From: Halorubrum sp. DM2
GTDB lineage: Archaea; Halobacteriota; Halobacteria; Halobacteriales; Haloferacaceae
Reading direction: 5' to 3'
Assembly (NCBI RefSeq): GCF_901686465.1
Contig: NZ_LR594487.1
Coordinates: forward strand, 2,741,773-2,805,772
DNA length: 64,000 bases
Shown: positions 1 to 9,363 of the stretch, in pieces
Numbering within the stretch: position 1 is the first letter of the stretch
How the letters are laid out: each line of letters opens with the position of its first letter
The notes under the pieces: model-generated
What the model saw: the letters and a program-made list of their open reading frames with translations, nothing else
What the model was told of the DNA's origin: nothing
Database searches by the model: none
Made by a program: the position numbers and the translations under genes

Positions 1-1058
1 CCGGTCGGCACGTCTCCGTCGGCGATCCCATCGTGGGGACGACGCTGCCGGACGGCTCGCGTGCCGAGCTCTCCCTCGGCGAGGAGGTGACGCCGCGCGG
101 CTCGGCGTTCACGATCCGTCAGTACGCCGAGGACCCGTTCACGCCGGTCGATCTCGTCGAGTACGGGACCTTCTCCGTCGAGCAGATGGCGTACTTCTGG
201 CTCTGTATCGAGCACAACAAGAGTCTCATCTTCGCCGGCGGTACCGCCTCCGGGAAGACCACGTCGATGAACGCGGTCTCGATGTTCATTCCGCCGCGCG
301 CGAAGGTTCTCTCGATCGAGGACACCCGCGAGCTCTCCTTATACCACGACAACTGGCTCTCCTCGATCACCCGCGAGCGCCGCTACGAGGGGGCCGATAT
401 CGACATGTACGACCTGCTGCGCTCCGCGCTGCGCCACCGCCCCGAGTACATCATCGTCGGCGAGGTCCGCGGGGAAGAGGCTATCACCCTGTTTCAGGCG
501 ATGAACACGGGACACACGACGTTCTCGACGATGCACGCCGACTCGATCGAGACGGTGATCAACCGGCTGGAGAACGAGCCGATCAACGTGCCGCGCGCGA
601 TGGTCCAGTCGCTCGATCTCCTCTCGGTCCAGACGATGACTCGCTCCGGCGAGCAGCGCGTCCGCCGCGCGAAGGCGATCGGCGAGATCGGCGGCATCGA
701 CCAGCGGACCGGCGAGCTCGACTACTCGTCGGCGTTCGAGTGGGACCCCGACTCTGACACGTTCCAGCGGAACGACTCGTCGCTGTTGGATGAGATCGCC
801 GACGAGCGCGGCTGGTCCCGCTCGGAGTTGCTCCGCGAGGTCCGCCGCCGCGAGCGCTTCCTCGAACTGCTTTCCGCGCTCGGCATCGACGACTACCGCA
901 CGTTCACCGCCCTCGTCAACGAGTACTACGCCGACGCCGACCGCGTGATGGACAAACTCGACGAGCGGGTCGCCGCGGCCGACGGCGTCGACGCCGACGC
1001 CCTCACGGACGAGGAAAACGCTGCCACCGCGGGGGACCCGGCGGCCACGGACCGATGA
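1..1058 (+). CDS. Type II/IV secretion ATPase, PilB/GspE-like (5' end outside window)
   Basis: C-terminal part of a secretion/pilus ATPase that powers assembly of type IV pilus-like structures at the inner face of the membrane. The frame stays open upstream to base 3 without a clear start, so the gene begins before the window. Visible motifs are the Walker A loop GGTASGKTT (about base 235), the Asp-box-like IEDTREL and the Walker B-like IIVGEVRG, followed by a His box with MNTGHTTFSTMHA. The stop overlaps the start of the next gene by ATGA, so the two are translationally coupled, as PilB-PilC pairs are in haloarchaea. Which Pil paralogue it is cannot be told from this fragment. Confidence 0.93.
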   Translation, partial: GRHVSVGDPIVGTTLPDGSRAELSLGEEVTPRGSAFTIRQYAEDPFTPVDLVEYGTFSVEQMAYFWLCIEHNKSLIFAGGTASGKTTSMNAVSMFIPPRAKVLSIEDTRELSLYHDNWLSSITRERRYEGADIDMYDLLRSALRHRPEYIIVGEVRGEEAITLFQAMNTGHTTFSTMHADSIETVINRLENEPINVPRAMVQSLDLLSVQTMTRSGEQRVRRAKAIGEIGGIDQRTGELDYSSAFEWDPDSDTFQRNDSSLLDEIADERGWSRSELLREVRRRERFLELLSALGIDDYRTFTALVNEYYADADRVMDKLDERVAAADGVDADALTDEENAATAGDPAATDR

Positions 1059-3262
1059 TCGAGTACGTCCCCCTCGTCGCGGCGGTCGCGGCCTGCCTCG
1101 CGCTCGCGCTCCCGCTCGTCGACGACCGGGCCGACCTGTTCGTCACCCGCGTCGCGCTGACGGCCTTCGGCGACTACGTCGGGGAGAACGAGACGCGGCG
1201 GCGGGCCCAGCGCGACCGGATGCGCGCGGCCCACGTCGCCGGGACGACGCACCGGGTGTACGCCTCGCGCACGCTGCTGTACGCCGCCGTTCTCGGCGTC
1301 GCCGGCAGCGTCATCGGCGTGTACGGTGCCGCGGGACTGCTCGCCGCGCTCGACGTCGGCGAGGCGGCGATCCGCGGGGCGCTCCCGGCCCAGTTCGGGT
1401 TCGTCGCGGTCGTCGCGCGGCTCGCCGACCTCGGTCTCGGGAGGCTGTTCGTCCTGCTCGCGGTCGTCTCCGCGACGGTCGGGTCGGGACTGGCGCTCGG
1501 CGCGTACGTCGCCCGGTGGCAGCTGCTCGACCAGCGCGCACACGCGAGGGCGGCTGAGATCGACGCCACCCTACCCCGGACCGTCGCGTTCATGTACGCG
1601 CTCTCGCGCTCGGGGATGGCGTTCCCGCGGGTGATGGACACGCTCGCGGAGAACGAGTCGGTGTACGGCGAGGCCGCCACGGAGCTGTCGGTCGCGGTCC
1701 GCGACATGAACGCCTTCGGGACCGACTCGCTCACCGCGCTCCAGCGCATCTCCCGGCGGACGCCCAGCGACGACTTAGCGGACTTCTCGGAGAACCTCGC
1801 GTCCGTCCTCGGGACCGGGCAGTCGGTGTCGGCGTTCCTCAACGACCAGTACGAGCGGTATCAGGCGGAGGCGGAGGCGAAACAGGAGCAGTACTTAGAG
1901 TTGCTCTCGACGTTCGCCGAGGCGTACGTGACCGCGCTGGTCGCCGGGCCGCTCTTTTTCATCACCATCCTCGTCGTCATCGGCCTCGTCTTACAGGACA
2001 CGATGCCGCTCTTACGCGTCGTCGTCTACGTCGGTGTCCCGCTCGCCACCTTCGGGTTCGTCGTCTACGTCGACAGCGTGACGCAGGGGATCGGCGGCAC
2101 CGAGACGGTCGCGGAGTCGTCGCTGTCGGACCCGGACACTCCGTCCGTCTCGGGGGTGCGCCACGCGACGGACGAGTCCGGAGACCGGGGCGGATCCCCG
2201 CGGTTCGACGGGGGGACGGCGAGCGGACGCGGGCCGGACGGGACCACCTCGGACGGGGCCGCCCGCGACGGTCCCGGCGCGGACCGGTGGGCGGCGAGCC
2301 GCGAACGCCTCCGGATCTACGACCGGCTCCGCGGGGCGCGTCAGCTGATCGCGTCGCCGGCCGAGACCGTGCTGGCCTCGCCGCGGACCGTGTTCCTCGC
2401 GGCCGTCCCGATCGCGGTCGTCGGGCTGCTGATCTTCGCGTTCCCGATAACGCTCGGGACGCCGGTGGAGATGGTCGGACAGGTCGACGGGCCGCTCGTC
2501 GCCGCGACCACGTTCGTCCTCGCGGCGTACGCGGTCGCCTACGAGTTCGGCAAGCGGCGGGTCCGGCGCGTCGAGTCCGCGGTCCCCGACTTCCTCGACC
2601 GACTCGCCAGCGTCAACGAGGCGGGGACCGCCGTGGTCGGCAGCGTCCGTCGCGTCGCGGACTCGAACTTGGAGGCGCTGACCGCGGACCTCCGGCGGAC
2701 GCGCCGCGACGTGGACTGGGGGGCGGACGTCTCGACCGCGCTGCGACGGCTCGAACGGCGGGTCCGGTCGCCGATGATGTCCCGGGCGGTCGCGCTCGTC
2801 ACGAACGCGATCCGGGCGAGCGGCGACGTCGGGCCGGTCCTGCGGATCGCCGCCGACGAGTCGCGCGCGACCTGGTCGCTCCGGCGCGAGCGCCGGCAGG
2901 TGATGTTGACCTACCTCATCGTCATTTACATCTCCTTTTTCGTCTTCATCGGGATCATCGCGGCGCTGTCGGTGTCGTTCATCCCCGCTATCGAGTCGGC
3001 GGGCGTTCCGGGAACGGGCGGCGGCCTCCCGGACGCCGGAAGCGGCGCTCCCTCCGGTCCGTCCGGGATCACGGACGGGATCGGCGACATCGACGTGGAC
3101 GCCTACGAGCAGCTGTTCTTCCACGCCGCGGCGATCCAGGCGACCTGCTCCGGGCTCGTCGCCGGCCAACTCGGGGAGGGGTCGGTGCGCGACGGCGTGA
3201 AACACGTCGTGGTACTGCTCGCGGTCACGCTCGTCACGTTCGTCGCGATCGGACTGGTGTGA
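1055..3262 (+). CDS. Type II secretion system F / PilC (TadC)-like membrane protein
   Basis: 735-residue polytopic membrane protein, partner of the upstream ATPase and likely the membrane platform of a type IV pilus or related secretion machine. It has two T2SSF-like halves (about residues 165-340 and 500-660), each with a helical cytoplasmic block followed by hydrophobic helices. A low-complexity Gly/Asp/Ser-rich linker (about residues 345-420) separates them. A final hydrophobic helix ends the protein. The double-length form is usual for haloarchaeal PilC/TadC proteins. Start ATG overlaps the ATPase stop by 4 bases. Confidence 0.9.
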   Translation: MIEYVPLVAAVAACLALALPLVDDRADLFVTRVALTAFGDYVGENETRRRAQRDRMRAAHVAGTTHRVYASRTLLYAAVLGVAGSVIGVYGAAGLLAALDVGEAAIRGALPAQFGFVAVVARLADLGLGRLFVLLAVVSATVGSGLALGAYVARWQLLDQRAHARAAEIDATLPRTVAFMYALSRSGMAFPRVMDTLAENESVYGEAATELSVAVRDMNAFGTDSLTALQRISRRTPSDDLADFSENLASVLGTGQSVSAFLNDQYERYQAEAEAKQEQYLELLSTFAEAYVTALVAGPLFFITILVVIGLVLQDTMPLLRVVVYVGVPLATFGFVVYVDSVTQGIGGTETVAESSLSDPDTPSVSGVRHATDESGDRGGSPRFDGGTASGRGPDGTTSDGAARDGPGADRWAASRERLRIYDRLRGARQLIASPAETVLASPRTVFLAAVPIAVVGLLIFAFPITLGTPVEMVGQVDGPLVAATTFVLAAYAVAYEFGKRRVRRVESAVPDFLDRLASVNEAGTAVVGSVRRVADSNLEALTADLRRTRRDVDWGADVSTALRRLERRVRSPMMSRAVALVTNAIRASGDVGPVLRIAADESRATWSLRRERRQVMLTYLIVIYISFFVFIGIIAALSVSFIPAIESAGVPGTGGGLPDAGSGAPSGPSGITDGIGDIDVDAYEQLFFHAAAIQATCSGLVAGQLGEGSVRDGVKHVVVLLAVTLVTFVAIGLV

Positions 3263-3322
3263 TCCGGCCGTCGAGCGACGCCCGGCCGCACGAGCTAAAC
3301 GGGTCGCCGCCGAGCGGGACGT

Positions 3323-4027
3323 ATGGACTCGGAATCGACCGGCGACTCGGAACCGACCGAAGACCCGGCGTCGATCGGTGGCCCGACGTCGACCGGCGAC
3401 CCGCAGTCGACCTACGACCGCATCGCGAGCCACTTCTCGAAGACCCGCGAGTACGCCTGGCCCGAGGTCGAGTCGTTCCTGGAGGGCCGGTCGGCGACCC
3501 GCGCGCTCGACGTCGGCTGCGGGAACGGTCGGCACACCGAGGCGCTCGTGTCGCACGCGGACACCGCGGTCGGCGTCGACCTCAGCCGCGGCCTGCTCGA
3601 CGAGGCGCTCTCCCGCGCCCGCGACCGGGGGTTCGCGGACGCGGCCGCGTTCGTCCACGGGGACGCCGCGTCGCTGCCGGTGCGCGACGACGCGGTCGAC
3701 CTCGCGGCCTACGTCGCCACGCTCCACCACCTCTCGCCCCGGGCCGCGCGCGTCGAGAGCCTGAACGAACTGGCTCGGGTCCTCGCGCCGGGCGGGGTCG
3801 CGCTCGTCAGCGCGTGGAGCACGGCCCACGACCGGTTCGACCGCGACGAGGGGTTCGACACGACCGTTGACTGGACGCTCCCGGGCGGCGAGACTGTCCC
3901 CCGGTACTATCACATCTACTCTCCCGCTGAGTTCGAGTCAGATCTCGCCGCGAGCGACCTCGAACTCCGTCACACGCGGGTTTCGAGCGGAAACTGTTAC
4001 GCGGTGGTGTCGGCGGTGAGCCGCTAA
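3323..4027 (+). CDS. SAM-dependent methyltransferase, Trm9-like
   Basis: Class I methyltransferase of 234 residues. The SAM-binding motif I is ALDVGCGNG (about residues 67-75), with an acidic motif II (VGVDLS) and a post-motif region LAAYVATLHHL. The segment YDRIASHFSKTR and the following WP resemble the start of the Trm9/ABH8 methyltransferase domain, which in eukaryotes methylates wobble uridine side chains in tRNA. A tRNA role here is therefore an inference from family resemblance. The first 30 residues are a Ser/Thr/Asp/Pro-rich repeat-like tail that is probably disordered. It stands alone between pilus genes and the transducer gene. Confidence 0.8.
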   Translation: MDSESTGDSEPTEDPASIGGPTSTGDPQSTYDRIASHFSKTREYAWPEVESFLEGRSATRALDVGCGNGRHTEALVSHADTAVGVDLSRGLLDEALSRARDRGFADAAAFVHGDAASLPVRDDAVDLAAYVATLHHLSPRAARVESLNELARVLAPGGVALVSAWSTAHDRFDRDEGFDTTVDWTLPGGETVPRYYHIYSPAEFESDLAASDLELRHTRVSSGNCYAVVSAVSR

Positions 4028-4055
4028 TTATCACCGAGGATACTGACGGGGGTGG

Positions 4056-4063
4056 ATTAAAGA
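4056..4063 (+). promoter_or_regulatory. TATA-like promoter of the transducer gene
   Basis: The TTAAAG box lies about 26-31 bases before the ATG at 4088, the spacing of a leaderless haloarchaeal transcript. It favours the second in-frame ATG (4088) over the first (4082). Confidence 0.5.
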
Positions 4064-4087
4064 GTCCCTGTCGAGCGCCTGATGATA

Positions 4088-6496
4088 ATGGCCGACACCC
4101 TTCTCGAACGGATCTTGCGTCGGGTCGCGCCCGACGCGGTGGCCCGGAGCTACCTCGCGAAGTTCCTCGTCGCTCTCGTTGTCGTCGTGCTCGCGATCGG
4201 TGCCGTCGGAGCCGTCACGTACGCGGAGACGACGGAGCAGCTCGAATCGAGCGCGCAGGACGACTACACCGCCGTCGCGGAGCTGAGCGCGACCGACCTT
4301 GACGCTTGGGCGACCGAGCGCCGCACCGCGATTCGGAACGTCGCCGACAACGACATCTTCTCTCAGGACGCAGACCGGGTGGACGGATACCTCGCGTCGC
4401 ACCTCTCGCGGGCCGACGAGTCGGTCGCCGCTCTCCACTTCGTCGACCCGGCCGAGGGGACCGTCCTCGCTACCACCGACGAGGGCGACGGCGGCGAGAC
4501 GGTGGCCTCGAAGGCGTGGTTTGGCGACGACATCGTGTACGGAGACGAGGTGTTCAGGAGCCAGCCGTACCGGGTCGACGGCGAACGCCGGATCGCGTAC
4601 GTCACCTCGACGCCGATCGGCGACTACCTCGTGATGGAGGTGTCGCTCGCCCCCGTCACGGCCGACCTCCGGCAGCCGACGGAGGGCGCGTTCACCACCA
4701 TCGTCGAGCCGAACGGCGAGATCACGGCGAGCGACAACGACTACGCCGCCGGTTTCCGCTACGACAACGAGATCCGGTCGACACTGTTCGACGAGGAGGG
4801 GGCCGTCGGCTTCCTCCCGTCGGCGACGTTCGGCTTCGCGGACGGCGGCGAGTACCTCGTCGCGTACGCGCCCCTCGAAACCGAGGACTGGCTGGTCGCG
4901 GTCCACGTCCCCCTCTCCGAGGCGTACGCGCTCTCCGGGATGATCGGACGGAACCTCCTCCTCATCGTCGGCGTCGCGGTCGTCGGGCTGGGCCTGCTCG
5001 GCGGGACGCTCGGCCGCGGCACCGTCGTCGAGCTGAACCGGCTCCGGTCGCGCGCGTCGGCGCTCGCCGACGGCGACCTCGACGTCGAGTTCGACACGGA
5101 ACGGCGCGACGAGTTCGGCGACCTCTCCGGGGCGTTCGCGACGATGCGCGACTCGCTGCGCGAGCAGATTCAGTCGGCCGAGACGCAGCGCGAGCGGGCC
5201 GAGGCGGCGAAGGCCGAGAGCGACGCGTTCGCCGAGCGGCTGGAGTCGCGCGCGAACGACTTCGGCGAGACGATGGCGGCCTGCGCCGAGGGCGACCTCA
5301 CCGCCCGGCTCCGCGCCGACGCTGACGACCCCGAGGCGCTCCGTTCCATCGCCACGGAGTTCAACGACGCGATGGACGAGTTGGAGGCCGCGATCGCCGA
5401 GGTCGACTCCTTCGCGGTCGAGGTGGCTGACCGGAGCGACGCCGTCACGGACGGGACCGACGAGGCCGCGGCCGCCGGCCGGGAGACCAGCGACGCGGTC
5501 GACGAGATCTCCGCCGGCGCGGAGCGACAGAGCCGCCAGCTGGCCGAGGTGGCCGGCGAGATGGAGGACATGTCCGCGACCGTCGAGGAGGTCGCCGCCT
5601 CCGCCGATCAGGTCGCGACCACCTCCCGGCAGGCCGACTCGCTCACCGAGGAGGGCCGCGAGGCGGCGGCCGACGCCGTCGAGGAACTCCACGGGATCGA
5701 GGCGCGCTCGGAGTCCGCTGCGGAGACGGTAGAGCGGCTCGAAGCCGAGATGGCGGAGGTCGACGAGATCGTCGAGACGATCTCGGAGATCGCGGACCAG
5801 ACCAACCTGCTCGCGCTGAACGCCTCGATCGAGGCCGCCCGCGCGGGCGAGAGCGGCTCCGGCTTCGCGGTCGTCGCGGAGGAGGTGAAGTCGCTCGCGG
5901 AGGAGACGCAGGAGTCCGCCGCCGAGGTGGAGTCGCTAATCGGTAGCCTCCGCGAGCGGACCGACGAGAGCGTCGACGAGATGGCCGCGATCCGTGAGGG
6001 GGTCGACGACGGCGTCGAGGTTGTCGAGGACGCGGAGGACGCCCTCGAAGAGGTCTCAGAGCGCGTGAGCGAGGCCGACGACGGCGTTCAGGAGATATCC
6101 GGCGCGATGGACGCGCAGGCGTCGTCGGTCAGCGAGGTCACCGGCGCGGTCGACGACCTCGCGGGCGTGAGCCAGCAGACCACCGCCGAGGCGACCACCG
6201 TCGCCTCAGCGGCAGAGGAGCAGGCCGCCACGCTCGGCGAAGTCTCCGAGCAGGCGCACGACCTCCACGAGCGCGCCCGCGACCTGCGAGAGATGACCGA
6301 GGGCTTCGAGGTCGACGCCGACGGAGCCGCTGTCGGTGGCGACGACTCGACCGAGACGACGGACGCGGCCGAGTCGGCGTTCTCCTTCGGCGCTGACGAG
6401 GTGTCCGCGGACGCCGCTCCCGCCAGCACGGACGGCGGCACCGCCGACGAGACGGTCCGAGCGAGCGATCCGGACGCAGACGGCTCGGAGAGCTGA
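4088..6496 (+). CDS. Membrane-bound methyl-accepting chemotaxis transducer (Htr)
   Basis: 802-residue transducer that senses an extracellular signal and controls CheA. Order: short cytoplasmic N-terminus, membrane helix about 25-46, a Cache-like extracellular sensor (about 47-285), a second helix (about 287-308), HAMP, a second HAMP-like region, then a long coiled-coil signalling domain. The hairpin tip carries [21 protein letters not shown], the conserved MCP signature. The C-terminus is acidic and Ser/Thr-rich. An in-frame ATG two codons upstream (4082) is possible, but the TATA spacing favours 4088. The ligand cannot be read from the sequence. No che genes are nearby. Confidence 0.93.
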   Translation: MADTLLERILRRVAPDAVARSYLAKFLVALVVVVLAIGAVGAVTYAETTEQLESSAQDDYTAVAELSATDLDAWATERRTAIRNVADNDIFSQDADRVDGYLASHLSRADESVAALHFVDPAEGTVLATTDEGDGGETVASKAWFGDDIVYGDEVFRSQPYRVDGERRIAYVTSTPIGDYLVMEVSLAPVTADLRQPTEGAFTTIVEPNGEITASDNDYAAGFRYDNEIRSTLFDEEGAVGFLPSATFGFADGGEYLVAYAPLETEDWLVAVHVPLSEAYALSGMIGRNLLLIVGVAVVGLGLLGGTLGRGTVVELNRLRSRASALADGDLDVEFDTERRDEFGDLSGAFATMRDSLREQIQSAETQRERAEAAKAESDAFAERLESRANDFGETMAACAEGDLTARLRADADDPEALRSIATEFNDAMDELEAAIAEVDSFAVEVADRSDAVTDGTDEAAAAGRETSDAVDEISAGAERQSRQLAEVAGEMEDMSATVEEVAASADQVATTSRQADSLTEEGREAAADAVEELHGIEARSESAAETVERLEAEMAEVDEIVETISEIADQTNLLALNASIEAARAGESGSGFAVVAEEVKSLAEETQESAAEVESLIGSLRERTDESVDEMAAIREGVDDGVEVVEDAEDALEEVSERVSEADDGVQEISGAMDAQASSVSEVTGAVDDLAGVSQQTTAEATTVASAAEEQAATLGEVSEQAHDLHERARDLREMTEGFEVDADGAAVGGDDSTETTDAAESAFSFGADEVSADAAPASTDGGTADETVRASDPDADGSES

Positions 6497-6596
6497 GAGC
6501 GGTCGCTCGATGAGTAGGGTCGAACGGAAAAGCGATCGGTGTCGTCCGCGACGATGCCTCGGATCGGTCGCGTCGCGGTCAGCGGTCCCGCCTCCT

Positions 6597-6881
6597 TCAG
6601 TCGGCCATCGTCTCGTGGCTGACGCCCCGGCCGTCCGGGAGCGGTGCCACGATCCGGTACGCCGCGTACAGGCCCAGCACCGCGATGCCGGCCAGCACGA
6701 ACGCCGTGCGGATCTCCGGCGAGATCAGCGGCATCGCCGTCACTTCGCCCGCCTCGTTCGTGATCGGGGCCGGACTGAACGGCTGTCCCGAAAGGGTCTC
6801 AACCAGTCCGAGGACCACGATGCCGAACAGCATCAGTCCCGCGCTCAACGCCCGCGCCGCCGTGTCGATGATGTCTGTCAT
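6597..6881 (-). CDS. Small membrane protein paired with DoxX
   Basis: 94-residue protein with two hydrophobic helices, about residues 9-29 (AARALSAGLMLFGIVVLGLV) and 49-75. It lies 13 bases downstream of the doxX-like gene on the same strand. A strong Shine-Dalgarno-like GAGAGGTGA precedes the ATG, so it is probably co-transcribed. I do not recognise the family. The pairing suggests a partner subunit or co-regulated membrane protein, as in thiosulfate:quinone oxidoreductases that use two small membrane subunits, but there are no diagnostic residues. Confidence 0.75.
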   Translation of the reverse strand: MTDIIDTAARALSAGLMLFGIVVLGLVETLSGQPFSPAPITNEAGEVTAMPLISPEIRTAFVLAGIAVLGLYAAYRIVAPLPDGRGVSHETMAD

Positions 6882-6894
6882 TGGAAGTCACCTC

Positions 6895-7419
6895 TCAGCC
6901 GAGCAGGTACCGCAGCTTGGGGTTCTGTTTGACGAGCGCCGTCTCCTCGATGAGCGCGTCGAGACCGTAGTACCGACCGGCCGCAAGCACGATCACGGTC
7001 AGGAACAGGAGCAGTCCCATGAGGTCGCTGTTGACGACGCCGTGACCGAACTCGGCGTTGCCGATCCAGAACAAGGACATGAAGATGACCCCGCCGAACG
7101 CGGCGAACCGAGTGAACGCCCCGGCGATCAGCGCCAGCCCGATGAGCGTCTCGAACAGGGGTACTCCCGGCTCGATGAGAAACGCGAGGTTGTTCCCCAT
7201 CCACACCGGGATCGGGCCGAGGGCGGTCCCGGTCATCTCCGACATGTACATCGGGCCGTAGCTGTACGAGAACCCGTCGGTCAGGATCTTGGTGAACCCC
7301 GAGTGGAAGAACCACCAGCCAGTGACGACGCGCAGGAACGCGATCCAGTACGTCGCCCAGGGCCCGTCCAGCGCGAACTCGGTCTCGCCGACCAGCGGAC
7401 TGCTAGTTTGGTATGACAT
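6895..7419 (-). CDS. DoxX family membrane protein
   Basis: 174 residues from MSYQTS, with four hydrophobic helices typical of DoxX/DoxD proteins (RVVTGWWFFHSGFTKI, the FETLIGLALIAGAF helix and two more C-terminal helices). The family includes the quinone-reducing subunit of thiosulfate:quinone oxidoreductase, but many members have no assigned reaction. The start is set by TGAGGTGA about 6 bases before the ATG; the longer open frame begins 13 codons upstream inside the promoter. First gene of a two-gene operon with the small membrane protein. Confidence 0.85.
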   Translation of the reverse strand: MSYQTSSPLVGETEFALDGPWATYWIAFLRVVTGWWFFHSGFTKILTDGFSYSYGPMYMSEMTGTALGPIPVWMGNNLAFLIEPGVPLFETLIGLALIAGAFTRFAAFGGVIFMSLFWIGNAEFGHGVVNSDLMGLLLFLTVIVLAAGRYYGLDALIEETALVKQNPKLRYLLG

Positions 7420-7435
7420 CGGTGTCACCTCACGG

Positions 7436-7466
7436 GTGTACCTTGGGTGGGTACACACGTATATCC
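7436..7466 (-). promoter_or_regulatory. DoxX promoter with palindromic operator-like site
   Basis: Reading on the minus strand, a TATA-like GGATATACG (about 7459-7467) lies some 40-47 bases before the doxX ATG. Between it and the gene is a perfect inverted repeat, GTGTACC at 7436-7442 and GGTACAC at 7450-7456. The site would cover the transcription start and is placed like a repressor operator. No regulator for it is encoded next to the operon. Confidence 0.4.
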
Positions 7467-7656
7467 CGAACAGTGTTCTAAGCGGCTGAAAAGCGTTCTA
7501 GCGCGCTGGGAGGGGTCCGCAGTATCGTGGGTCTTTAAGTACGGCTCACGCAGATTGGTCGTTCAGCCACGACACTCCTCGGGGCGTTCGGTCCGAACAC
7601 GGAACGCTTATGAAACACGTTCCGCCTACGTATGGATGCGTCGTCGACCGACGCGA

Positions 7657-7727
7657 GCGCCGGTGGTCTAGTGGTAGGACCTGAGCCTTCCAAGCTCATG
7701 GCCCGGGTTCAAATCCCGGCCGGCGCA
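7657..7727 (+). tRNA. tRNA-Gly (anticodon UCC)
   Basis: 71-base tRNA with a full cloverleaf. The acceptor stem is GCGCCGG (7657-7663) with CCGGCGC (7720-7726), and the discriminator is A7727. The anticodon stem TGAGC/GCTCA encloses the loop CTTCCAA, giving anticodon TCC. The T arm is CCGGG-TTCAAAT-CCCGG. CCA is not encoded, as is normal in haloarchaea. A TATA-like GCTTATG lies about 50 bases upstream. Confidence 0.96.
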
Positions 7728-7887
7728 CTCCCTGCGGTCGTGCGCCGGCCGACCTCCCGCTCGCTTCGCTCGCGGGAGTCCCGGCCGGCGATTTCTTCGC
7801 CTCGCTCGGAAATCCTGAGAGGGATTTGAACCCTATCAGTCGCGCGCAGCGAGCGATACGAGGCACAAACGAAAGTCCCGGCCGGCC
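7714..7887 (+). repeat. Direct copies of the tRNA-Gly 3' end in a gene-free stretch
   Basis: The sequence TCCCGGCCGGC from the tRNA 3' end recurs at 7779-7789 and 7876-7886. Around 7820-7833 is GGATTTGAACCC, the inverse of a T-arm-like sequence. The stretch 7728-8130 holds no convincing gene; short open frames on both strands are byproducts of the base composition. Such partial tRNA ends beside an intact tRNA are what repeated integration and loss of elements at tRNA genes leaves behind. Confidence 0.5.
7717..7751 (+). repeat. Inverted copy of the tRNA 3' end, hairpin just after the tRNA
   Basis: CGGCCGGCGCA (7717-7727), the last bases of the tRNA, is followed 13 bases later by its exact inverse TGCGCCGGCCG (7741-7751). 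The hairpin could act in 3' processing or termination, or be part of an attachment-site remnant. Confidence 0.6.
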
Positions 7888-7940
7888 AAATTGTTTCGTT
7901 CGAAAATACGGCAGAGATGAACCTCGCTCTCTCACGTACG

Positions 7941-8075
7941 GCACCGCACAGCCTCACGCCTCCCCAGCCTCGTCGGCGGTCCTCCGCTTCGCTTCGGACC
8001 ACCGACTCCCTCGCGCGGCGCTGCTTCGCGGCCGCCGAGGGCGACCGCTCGCAGGCGCGCGCCGACCGCGAGGCT
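7941..8075 (+). repeat. Structured intergenic repeat, copy 1 (partial, right half)
   Basis: Contains the conserved box CTCACGCCTCCCCAGCCTCG (about 7953-7972). A hairpin follows, GTCGGCGGTCC (7972-7982) with GGACCACCGAC (7996-8006), one mismatch. Then come the box CTCCCTCGCGCGGCGCT and a second hairpin, GCGGCCGCC (8028-8036) with GGCGACCGC (8040-8048). It matches the right half of the copies near 12.9 and 14.0 kb. The left half is absent. Confidence 0.7.
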
Positions 8076-8130
8076 GTATGAATGGGTGAGTGAAAATCAC
8101 CTCAAAAGCCGAACCGCTCGCGTTCCGCGT

Positions 8131-9207
8131 TCAGTCGTCGTCCGCCGCGGGTGCCTCGGTGTTTTCTGCGGGTGCGTCCTCGCGCGGGCCGCCCGCGTGG
8201 CCCTCGTGGGCGACGGCGGTCGCCATGAGGTGCGGCGGGATGGCGGGCACCTCGTCGGCGTCGACGGGACCGTCGGCCTCGATCTCCTCCGTCGAGCGCG
8301 GGAACTCGCGGATCTCCTTGTGGATGGCGAGGCCGGCCTTCGCGCCCTGCCCCATCGCGACGGGCACCTGATTGTGGCCGGGCGTGATGTCGCCGACCGC
8401 GAACACGCCGTCCTCGCTGGTGCGCCCGTGGTCGTCGACGTCGATCTCGCCGCTCTCGGTCAACTCGCAGCCGAGCCCCTCGGCGAGCGCGGTGTTGTAG
8501 TCGGAGCCGTACATCGCGAACCCGCCGCGGTACTCGCGGCGGCTGCCGTCATCGAACTCCAGCGCTTCGAGCCAGCCGGAGTCGGGGTCGTTCTCGACGC
8601 CCGTCACGTCCTCGCGGACGACCTCGACGGGGTGGGCGTCGAGCTGGGCGGCCGTCTCGTCGCTCCACGTCGGCTCCTCGCCGCGGGTCAGGACGTCCAC
8701 GTCGTCGGTGACGTTGAGCATGATCATCGCGACGTGGGCGGCGGCCTCGCCGTGGCCCATCACGTACACCGGCTCGTCGACGAACATGTAGGCGTCGCAG
8801 TGGAGACAGTAGTGAAGCCCCTTGCCCGTCCGCGGGAGCGGCGGTTCGGGACGCTCGTCGGAGAAGCCGGTCCCGAGGACGACGCGATCCGCGGTGATCT
8901 CGGCGTCGTTCGTGGAGAGGCGGAACCGGTCGTCGTCGGTGCGCTCGACGTCGGTGACGAAGCCGCGCTCGAAGGTCCCGCCGTACGACTGCACCTGCTC
9001 GCGGCCGGTCTGGAGGAACTCGTTGCCGGAGGTGTCCTCGGTGACGCCGATCACGTTGTGCGTGTCGGCCATCATCGCCGCGCGCCCGCCGCCGCGGTCG
9101 ATCAGCACCGTCTCGTGGCCCAGTCGAGCGCCGTACAGCGCGGTCGTCAATCCGGCCGGTCCGCCGCCGACCACCGCGATCTCGTACGCGTCGTCTGCCG
9201 AACTCAT
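8131..9207 (-). CDS. Thioredoxin reductase-like FAD/NAD(P) oxidoreductase
   Basis: 358-residue flavoprotein. The FAD-binding Rossmann motif GGGPAGLTTALYGARLG is near the N-terminus. A redox-active CxxC is present as YCLHCDAYMF (about residue 140), matching the CAxCD position of thioredoxin reductases. An NAD(P)-binding VMGHGEAAAHVA and the C-terminal FAD motif TSEDGVFAVGDIT follow. The start MSSADD is chosen because a TTTAAA box (9232-9237) lies 25 bases upstream, giving a leaderless transcript; the open frame runs 35 codons further through the promoter. The acidic, Ala/Glu-rich C-terminal tail is longer than in typical TrxR. Substrate is unknown. Confidence 0.85.
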   Translation of the reverse strand: MSSADDAYEIAVVGGGPAGLTTALYGARLGHETVLIDRGGGRAAMMADTHNVIGVTEDTSGNEFLQTGREQVQSYGGTFERGFVTDVERTDDDRFRLSTNDAEITADRVVLGTGFSDERPEPPLPRTGKGLHYCLHCDAYMFVDEPVYVMGHGEAAAHVAMIMLNVTDDVDVLTRGEEPTWSDETAAQLDAHPVEVVREDVTGVENDPDSGWLEALEFDDGSRREYRGGFAMYGSDYNTALAEGLGCELTESGEIDVDDHGRTSEDGVFAVGDITPGHNQVPVAMGQGAKAGLAIHKEIREFPRSTEEIEADGPVDADEVPAIPPHLMATAVAHEGHAGGPREDAPAENTEAPAADDD

Positions 9208-9363
9208 TACCGATCGTACGCGTCGCGGCGGTTTAAATGGCCCCGTGCTGTGCGCGGTCGGCGACCAGCCACGTCGAGTCGTAGCGAGAGCGATGCCGGC
9301 TCGTCCACGCAACCCGACCGCGTGCCCGGAGATTTATGCCTGCGTACCGCGTTCGCTGGGGCA

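Noticed and set aside
2012-3913. Long minus-strand open frame (633 codons) over the PilC gene
   Set aside because: It is antisense to well-supported genes; GC-rich codon bias keeps stops rare in that frame and its protein shows no family signature.
7801-7840. A second tRNA on the minus strand near 7820
   Set aside because: Only a T-arm-like GGGTTCAAATCCC is present; no acceptor or anticodon stem.
7696-8002. Short minus-strand frames in the tRNA-Gly downstream stretch
   Set aside because: They span tRNA 3'-end copies and repeat hairpins; no recognisable protein.
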